Source: Pseudomonas luteola NBRC 103146
Lineage (GTDB): Bacteria; Pseudomonadota; Gammaproteobacteria; Pseudomonadales; Pseudomonadaceae
Assembly: GCF_002091675.1 (NCBI RefSeq)
Contig: NZ_BDAE01000017.1
Span: forward strand, 1 to 64,000
DNA length: 64,000 nt
Reading direction: 5' to 3'
The position numbers and the translations under genes were made by a program. Numbering within the stretch: position 1 is the stretch's first letter; every line of letters starts with the position of its first letter. Below, one piece after another: positions 58,902-64,000 of this stretch. Under the pieces are notes generated by a model, which saw nothing but the letters and a program-made list of their open reading frames with translations, did no database searches and was not told the DNA's origin.

Positions 58902-60785
58902 TTACAAGGACGTTGCTCCTCGAGACCGCTCGGGCTGGCTAATCCAGCGTTGCAGCATCTGTTGAAGATCAGCTCGCTTGAAGGGTTTTGCCAGATAATC
59001 ATTCATTCCGGCAGCCAAACAATTTTCCCGATCCCCCTGCAGCGCATTGGCCGTTAGTGCAATGATGGGAACCATAGGCCCAGGCTGTTGACGGATCAGG
59101 CGAGTAGCCTGATAGCCATCCAGCACCGGTAAACGACAGTCCATGAGAATTGCACTGAAAGACTGCTGCTCGGCCAGACTTACCGCCTGGGCTCCATCCC
59201 CTGCGATAGTAATATGATACCCCAGGCTGCGTAACATGGCTTCGATAACTGTCTGATTGACCGGGTTATCCTCAACCAGCAGGACGTTCAGTCCATTGAC
59301 CTGAAACTCCTGAAGAGGAGACTGGTTGCGCTCTGTCTGCTGGACGTGTCGGAAGGGAAGCGGCAATTCGAGCGTAAAGGTTGATCCCTGGCTTTCCTGG
59401 CTTATGGCATGAAGCGATCCACCCATCCGCTCCGCCAGTGTGCGTGCGATGGACAGTCCAAGCCCGGTACCTCCGTAACGGCGGCTGATGGTTGGGTCAG
59501 CCTGCTGGAAGGCATCAAACATGCGTTCCAGGCGTTCTGCCGAAATACCTATGCCGCTATCGTGTACCGAGCAGGTGAGCCAGAGCAGGCGCTCATCCAG
59601 AGGTTGGCAGTAGCATTTAACCTCGATTGAGCCGCTCTCGGTAAATTTGAGTGCATTGCCAACCAGATTGACCAGGATCTGCCTCAGGCGCGTCGGGTCT
59701 CCGGTAACCTCCAGTCGCTCCAGACTTTCGGCGCCTTCAAGCGCCAGCTGCAGACCACGTTGTGTTGCACTGTGCTGGAAAACCTGCACCGAACCTGTAA
59801 TCAGGTCGGCCAGATTGAATGGAATGCTTTCCAGCTCCAGCGCACCACGCTCGATGCGTGAGAAATCCAAAACATCGTTGATAACTTTCAGCAAATGCTC
59901 TGTGGATTCGGTAGCAAGGCTAGTGTATTCACTTTGCTCGCGGGATTGCTCTGTGGTTTCAAGGAGCTGCAACATGCCCAGTACGCCATTGAGTGGTGTA
60001 CGAAGCTCATGACTCATCATGGCGAGAAAGTCTGATTTGGCGCGGTTGGCCTGCTCGGCCTCTTCACGTGCCGCAACCGGCTGATCAATGCTGCGCTGTT
60101 GCTCTTCACTGGCCCGCTGCAGGGCTTGGGCAAGATCATTGATCAGATGCGCCAATACGCCCATTTCGGAGTTGTCTGGTACCGGAAGACGGCTGTGGTA
60201 GTCGCCTGCGCGAATGGCATTCACGGTACGACCCATGTCGCTTAGCGGCGCGGAAAGGCGCTTGGCCAGGCGCCAGGCCAGCAAGAAGGTAAGCCCAAGT
60301 GCCAGTAAGGCCAGTGCGCCTGCCTTGGTCAAAATAGCCTGTTGGCGCTCATGGAAGGCTTCGTTGGTCACGCCAACGGCAACACGGCCAAGGGACCCAT
60401 TCGAATTGGGTGTGCCCGAGCGGCTGATGCTTGCGTGAAATATCTCTACCTGTGAAGCCGATTGCGCATTGGGGGGCGGATTATGCGCATACATGATGAT
60501 GCGCTCCTGACGATCGCGGATTTCGATAAAGCGAACGTAGCGGGTCGCCAGTGTGGCCTCCAGGAGGTTGCGTAGCATCGGGAGGTTATCGGTCGAGACC
60601 CCATATTCACTGGCAGATGCCAACTGAATTGCAATCAGCTGACCTGTGTGACTGAGTTCGTGATGCAGATCCTGAAGGCGGGCGTATGTGAAATAGCCCG
60701 TCAGTACCAATGTAATAATCAGGGCAGGTCCCAGGCTGATGGCTAAAGTACGGGTACGTATGCCCCAGCCGCGTCGCTTGTCCAA
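58902..60785 (-). CDS. Hybrid sensor histidine kinase/response regulator (PA1611-like)
   Basis: A 627-residue inner-membrane kinase: membrane helix (about 12-34), periplasmic sensor region (35-150), second helix (151-171), HAMP domain (172-228), short coiled coil, dimerisation domain with phospho-His259 in 'MMSHELRTPLNGVLGML', ATPase domain ('GNALKFTESGSI', 'DSGIGIS', 'GGTGLGLSIARTL') and a C-terminal receiver domain ('VLLVEDNPVNQTVIEAML', acceptor Asp in 'AILMDCRLPVLDGYQ'). No HPt domain is attached, so a separate one is needed. It occupies the position of P. aeruginosa PA1611, a kinase that interacts with RetS in the Gac network (recalled). The same target here is inference. Confidence 0.9.
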   Translation of the reverse strand: MDKRRGWGIRTRTLAISLGPALIITLVLTGYFTYARLQDLHHELSHTGQLIAIQLASASEYGVSTDNLPMLRNLLEATLATRYVRFIEIRDRQERIIMYAHNPPPNAQSASQVEIFHASISRSGTPNSNGSLGRVAVGVTNEAFHERQQAILTKAGALALLALGLTFLLAWRLAKRLSAPLSDMGRTVNAIRAGDYHSRLPVPDNSEMGVLAHLINDLAQALQRASEEQQRSIDQPVAAREEAEQANRAKSDFLAMMSHELRTPLNGVLGMLQLLETTEQSREQSEYTSLATESTEHLLKVINDVLDFSRIERGALELESIPFNLADLITGSVQVFQHSATQRGLQLALEGAESLERLEVTGDPTRLRQILVNLVGNALKFTESGSIEVKCYCQPLDERLLWLTCSVHDSGIGISAERLERMFDAFQQADPTISRRYGGTGLGLSIARTLAERMGGSLHAISQESQGSTFTLELPLPFRHVQQTERNQSPLQEFQVNGLNVLLVEDNPVNQTVIEAMLRSLGYHITIAGDGAQAVSLAEQQSFSAILMDCRLPVLDGYQATRLIRQQPGPMVPIIALTANALQGDRENCLAAGMNDYLAKPFKRADLQQMLQRWISQPERSRGATSL

Positions 60786-60981
60786 TAGAGCGTTCTCCGT
60801 GAGCCTTGAGCTCGATGCTCTTACTACAATAGGCCATTCTGGCCGTTATGGTGTTAGCGTCCACCTTCAGGAAGAAGGATACGGTAATTACACATGGTTC
60901 AATAAAAGAGAGCGGAATGTTAAATAGGGGCTTCGTATAATGTGGATACCGTCGCACATTGCGGCATAAATGGATAACCCG

Positions 60982-62010
60982 ATGAGTGTAAAGCAACCTA
61001 TAGCAGTCTTGGGCGGAGGCAGTTTTGGAACTGCCCTGGCCAATCTGCTGGCGGAGAATGGTCATCCTGTAAAGCTCTGGATGCGCGATCCTGAGCAGGC
61101 TGAAGCTATTCGTCAAGTTCGTGAGAATCCGCGGTATCTAAAGGGCATAAAGGTTCATCAATCTGTCGAGCCGGGATGTGATCTTGATGCCTCTCTGGCA
61201 GGGTGTGACATTGCCTTTGTCGCGCTGCCCTCCAGTGCGTTACGTAATGTGCTTGCCCCGGTAGCCGATCGCCTGGCGGGTAAGGCGTTGGTCAGCCTCA
61301 CCAAAGGAATTGAAGCGCATACCTTCAAGCTGATGAGCCAGATTCTTGAGGAGATCGCACCGAAAGCCAGAATTGGTGTGATTTCAGGACCTAACCTGGC
61401 GCGAGAGATTGCAGAGCACGCACTGACGGCTACCGTTATTGCCAGTGAAGATGATGCGCTCTGCCAGCAGGTGCAGGCTGTTCTCCATGGGCGTACCTTC
61501 AGGGTCTATGCCAGCCGTGACCGGCTGGGAGTAGAGCTGGCCGGAGCCTTGAAGAACGTATATGCCATCATGGCGGGGCTGGCAGCTGCGCTGAATATGG
61601 GTGAAAACACCCGCAGCATGCTGATTACCCGCGCGCTCGCCGAGATGACTCGCTTTGCCGTACAGCAGGGTGCCAATCCCATTACATTCATGGGTTTGGC
61701 CGGGGTAGGTGATCTTATCGTCACTTGTTCTTCGCCCAAGAGCCGCAACTATCAGGTAGGGCATGCATTGGGTGAGGGCCTTACGCTTGAGGCGGCAGTT
61801 GCTCGAATGGGGGAGACGGCGGAAGGGGTCAACACCTTGCGTGTTCTCAAGGAAAAAGCCGATGAACTCGGCGTCTATATGCCGCTGGTGCAAGGCCTGT
61901 ATGCGGTACTGTTCGAATCCCGCACGCTGGATCAGGTTATTGCTGCGCTGATGCGTGGGGAGCCTAAAACCGATGTCGATTTCTATTTGCCGATAGGCTC
62001 CGAAGCTTAG
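60982..62010 (+). CDS. gpsA: Glycerol-3-phosphate dehydrogenase [NAD(P)+]
   Basis: Reduces dihydroxyacetone phosphate to sn-glycerol-3-phosphate for phospholipid synthesis. The 342-residue protein has the nucleotide fold '[19 protein letters not shown]' (from residue 10), '[20 protein letters not shown]', '[21 protein letters not shown]', the catalytic lysine in '[19 protein letters not shown]' and '[21 protein letters not shown]'. The ATG at 60982 ([16 protein letters not shown]) fits homologues; one four codons upstream is possible. It leads a co-directional run with the next three genes. Confidence 0.96.
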   Translation: MSVKQPIAVLGGGSFGTALANLLAENGHPVKLWMRDPEQAEAIRQVRENPRYLKGIKVHQSVEPGCDLDASLAGCDIAFVALPSSALRNVLAPVADRLAGKALVSLTKGIEAHTFKLMSQILEEIAPKARIGVISGPNLAREIAEHALTATVIASEDDALCQQVQAVLHGRTFRVYASRDRLGVELAGALKNVYAIMAGLAAALNMGENTRSMLITRALAEMTRFAVQQGANPITFMGLAGVGDLIVTCSSPKSRNYQVGHALGEGLTLEAAVARMGETAEGVNTLRVLKEKADELGVYMPLVQGLYAVLFESRTLDQVIAALMRGEPKTDVDFYLPIGSEA

Positions 62011-62018
62011 GAGAGAAT

Positions 62019-62312
62019 ATGTCAGCAGACACTCATGAACGCGAAAGCCTCGCGTTGCGTCTTATCTGGATGGTGATTTTCCTGCTTGTATGGTTAGTGT
62101 CGCAGTACATTTTTGCAGGCGTGGTAATTGCTCAGCTGGGCTATCGCCTCGTCAAAGGCACACCAAGTGACGCCTTAAGTGAATTTGGTTCGAGTTTGTC
62201 CTGCTATCTGGCGCAGATTGTTCGTTTCGGAACCTTTGCTACAGAAGAAAAGCCATGGCCTCTTGCTGACTGGCCCGATACCGCTTCCTCTATGCAAGAG
62301 AAGCAGCCATGA
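62019..62312 (+). CDS. DUF4389 membrane protein
   Basis: A 97-residue protein with one or two hydrophobic segments ('LRLIWMVIFLLVWLVSQYIF', about 14-33, then 'GVVIAQLGYRLV') and the conserved 'YLAQIVRFGTFATEEKPWPLADWP', which places it in the DUF4389 family of unknown function. It starts eight bases after gpsA and overlaps sixA by four bases (ATGA), so all three are likely translated from one message. Inner-membrane location is inferred. Confidence 0.85.
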   Translation: MSADTHERESLALRLIWMVIFLLVWLVSQYIFAGVVIAQLGYRLVKGTPSDALSEFGSSLSCYLAQIVRFGTFATEEKPWPLADWPDTASSMQEKQP

Positions 62313-62764
62313 CGCTCTGGTTGCTAAGGCATGGTGAGGCGGAGCCGCGTTCAGAGGGCGATGAGTTCAGGCCGTTGACGGATAGAGGGCGTACTGAGGT
62401 CAGGCGCAGTGCAGAGCGGCTATTAGGGCAAAGAATCGATGTGATTTATGCCAGTCCATACGTCCGAGCCCAGCAGACAGCCGAGCTGGTCAGGGGTGTT
62501 CTAGGGCACAAAGAGTCCATTGTCACTCTGCCCTGGATAACGCCTGATGATGACGTGATCAAGGCTATTGATCTTCTGGATGATCTTTCCGGCAGTAATA
62601 TCCTGTTAACTACCCATAATCCCTTTGTCAGCTACCTGGCTGGTCTTCTGGTTCATGGAAACCTACAGCAGCCACTGAGTATGGCTACAGGCTCACTGGC
62701 TACGCTTGAAGGAGAAATGCGCATTGCAGGTGCCATGGAGCTGGTTGAGCTTTTCCATCCTTGA
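62309..62764 (+). CDS. sixA: Phosphohistidine phosphatase SixA
   Basis: A 151-residue histidine-phosphatase family protein with the catalytic 'LLRHGEAE' (His8), 'PLTDRGRTEVRRSAERLL', 'YASPYVRAQQTAELV' and a second active-site histidine in 'LLTTHNPFVSYLAGLL'. SixA removes phosphate from histidines of HPt or PTS proteins. It overlaps the DUF4389 gene by four bases. The proximity to a hybrid kinase on the other strand is suggestive but not proof of a link. Confidence 0.92.
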   Translation: MTLWLLRHGEAEPRSEGDEFRPLTDRGRTEVRRSAERLLGQRIDVIYASPYVRAQQTAELVRGVLGHKESIVTLPWITPDDDVIKAIDLLDDLSGSNILLTTHNPFVSYLAGLLVHGNLQQPLSMATGSLATLEGEMRIAGAMELVELFHP

Positions 62765-62807
62765 CTGATTCGACGATTCCATAATTTCTAACAAAAAAGA
62801 GGTCGTT

Positions 62808-62864
62808 ATGTTAATTGATGCATCAGGTGTGTCTTTACGGGTCTATGCGGAGTACCTGGTATGA
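62808..62864 (+). CDS. Possible 18-residue leader peptide before the thioesterase gene
   Basis: An 18-codon frame (MLIDASGVSLRVYAEYLV) begins with ATG at 62808 after a strong site AGAGG five bases upstream. Its TGA overlaps the ATG of the next gene (ATGA), so ribosomes could re-initiate there. No known leader motif is visible. It may be a translational coupling device or chance; evidence is the placement of site, start and stop only. Confidence 0.4.
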   Translation: MLIDASGVSLRVYAEYLV

Positions 62865-63298
62865 GTATCTGGTTCACCGAGCCGGACCTCGCTGCGCTGG
62901 ATGAGAGTTTGCAAAACACTATTTGCGAGCGCGTGGATATTCATTTTGAGGCTTATGATGAAGATTCGCTCACTGCAAGCATGGCGGTAGATGAGCGTAC
63001 CCACCAGCCGTTTGGGTTGCTTCATGGAGGGGCTTCTGTTGTCTTGGCAGAAACCGTCGGCTCCATTGCCAGTCTGCTCTGTATCGACAGGAGCCAGTAC
63101 ACCTGCGTGGGGCTTGAGGTCAATGCCAATCATTTGCGCGCTGTTAGACGTGGACGGGTGACCGCTGTGGCAAAGCCTGTCCATCTGGGTCGAAGTACTC
63201 ATGTATGGGATATCCGATTGTCAGATGAAGCGGGGCGTGCAACCTGTATTTCGCGTTTAACGGTAGCTGTCATCCCCAAAGACCGCATTTCGTCCTGA
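62861..63298 (+). CDS. Hot-dog fold acyl-CoA thioesterase (PaaI/MenI type)
   Basis: A 145-residue thioesterase with the family core 'FGLLHGGASVVLAETVGSIAS' and 'GLEVNANHLRAVRRGRVTA'. The glutamate in 'LAETVGS' is the expected catalytic base. Relatives such as E. coli MenI/EntH and P. aeruginosa PA1618 hydrolyse aromatic or enterobactin-type acyl thioesters; the true substrate is unknown. Its ATG overlaps the stop of an 18-codon upstream frame, and a GGAG lies eight bases upstream. Confidence 0.93.
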   Translation: MSIWFTEPDLAALDESLQNTICERVDIHFEAYDEDSLTASMAVDERTHQPFGLLHGGASVVLAETVGSIASLLCIDRSQYTCVGLEVNANHLRAVRRGRVTAVAKPVHLGRSTHVWDIRLSDEAGRATCISRLTVAVIPKDRISS

Positions 63299-63457
63299 TG
63301 CCGCGCCTGGACCAGCCCTTTCGGTTATTAGGTGTTGGTCTTGCGCCTCTTTATATCTAGAGCATTTACTGGTTCGTCGAGCATGAGCGCCATTGCTCTG
63401 CGAAGCCCTTCTGCTTGCTTTATTGTCTGATCTGAAAATCAATTATGAGAACTAGAC

Positions 63458-64000
63458 ATGACTGCCCATGTACAGGAGTTGCGCCTTAACTTACCCCACC
63501 TTGAGCTTGCGGCTCGTTTATTCGGCCCTGAAGACGGGCGGCCAGTGCTGGCTTTGCATGGCTGGTTAGATAATGCTATGACGTTCTCGCGATTGGCCCC
63601 TTATCTGGAGGGGTTGCGCATTGTTGCAGTCGACCTGCCGGGGCATGGTTTATCCGCTCATCGCCCGGCCGGTGTTGGCTACCTGCTGCAAGACTACGTG
63701 CAGGACGTCTTGATGGCAGCAGAGCAGCTAGGGTGGGAGCGCTTCTCGTTACTGGGTCACTCACTCGGGGCCATTATTTCGGTGCTTTTCGCAGCAGCAT
63801 TGCCGGAACGTGTCGAGCGTCTGGCGTTGATCGACGGGCTGCTACCGTACACGACAGAGCCGGATGAGGCGCCTGAAAAACTAGGCAATGCCTTGCGTGC
63901 TCAGCTTAATTTGCCCAATAAGCGCAAGCCGGTTTATGAGACTGTTCAGCAGGCCGCTCAAGCCAGACTCAAAGGTGTGGGATCGGTCAGTATGGAGGCT
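63458..64000 (+). CDS. Alpha/beta hydrolase, cut by window end
   Basis: The first 181 codons of an alpha/beta hydrolase; the gene runs past the window edge. It has the oxyanion segment 'LALHGWLDNAMTFSRLAP', 'VDLPGHGLSAHRP' and the nucleophile serine in 'LLGHSLGAIIS' (G-H-S-L-G intact). It is very similar to what I recall of P. aeruginosa PA1622. The start follows a GAGA element and gives MTAHVQELRLNLPHLELAA. Substrate unknown; acid and histidine positions lie partly beyond the window. Confidence 0.9.
   Translation, partial: MTAHVQELRLNLPHLELAARLFGPEDGRPVLALHGWLDNAMTFSRLAPYLEGLRIVAVDLPGHGLSAHRPAGVGYLLQDYVQDVLMAAEQLGWERFSLLGHSLGAIISVLFAAALPERVERLALIDGLLPYTTEPDEAPEKLGNALRAQLNLPNKRKPVYETVQQAAQARLKGVGSVSMEA

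Overview
The window is chromosomal core DNA from a gammaproteobacterium of the Pseudomonas lineage, with roughly balanced base composition by eye (less GC-rich than P. aeruginosa). The evidence is gene content and order. A cmaX-crfX-cmpX-sigX-oprF block sits next to a hydrolase, an RraA-like gene, ppsA and its regulator. gltA is divergent from sdhCDAB-sucAB-lpd-sucCD, followed by braB and htpG. Further pseudomonad-style neighbourhoods are bfrB/bfd/rnt/pyrC/motY/argG, a PA3496-like gene with nth and rnfB, metG/apbC/dcd, and fabB-fabA-hybrid kinase-gpsA. Several blocks that I remember as separate in P. aeruginosa are adjacent here, so the genome is probably rearranged relative to that species (inference from memory).

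Layout. 1-2.2 kb: an MFS transporter convergent with a cysH-type reductase. 2.2-6.7 kb: a minus-strand run of pabB, an ATP-grasp ligase, a cysteine-free transglutaminase-like/7TM protein and a retropepsin-like protease. 6.8-10.2 kb: divergent ppsR/ppsA. 10.2-16.1 kb: hydrolase, Rieske protein, RraA-like aldolase, then the envelope-stress block ending in oprF. 16.1-29.0 kb: TCA-cycle genes with clear promoters and structured intercistronic RNA. 29.3-34.0 kb: braB, a small lipoprotein, htpG (sigma-32 promoter) and a dienelactone hydrolase. 34.0-41.8 kb: bacterioferritin and its ferredoxin, RNase T and dihydroorotase, motY (sigma-28 promoter), argG, a 59-residue protein, nth and an unusual long RnfB. 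41.9-44.9 kb: a siderophore/heme/B12-type ABC importer. 45.0-51.1 kb: metG, apbC, dcd, cheV (sigma-28 promoter) and a MOSC protein. 51.2-55.4 kb: rapA divergent from a small unknown gene, an AlkB-like oxygenase and two very small genes. 55.5-64.0 kb: a FucP-type sugar transporter, fabAB, a hybrid kinase, gpsA with three small downstream genes, and an alpha/beta hydrolase cut by the window end.

Functionally most of this is housekeeping: central carbon flow (ppsA, gltA to sucD), fatty-acid and phospholipid synthesis (fabA, fabB, gpsA), nucleotide and amino-acid synthesis (pyrC, dcd, argG, pabB, cysH), iron storage and release (bfrB, bfd), motility (motY, cheV) and envelope homeostasis (sigX, oprF, cmpX).

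I saw no rRNA or tRNA gene, CRISPR array, insertion sequence, prophage or origin. The least explained items are the retropepsin/transglutaminase-7TM/ATP-grasp trio, a lone RnfB with a long helical repeat tail and no other rnf genes beside it, a hydrolase whose nucleophile position is glycine, structured RNA ahead of sucA and sucC, and several very small genes.
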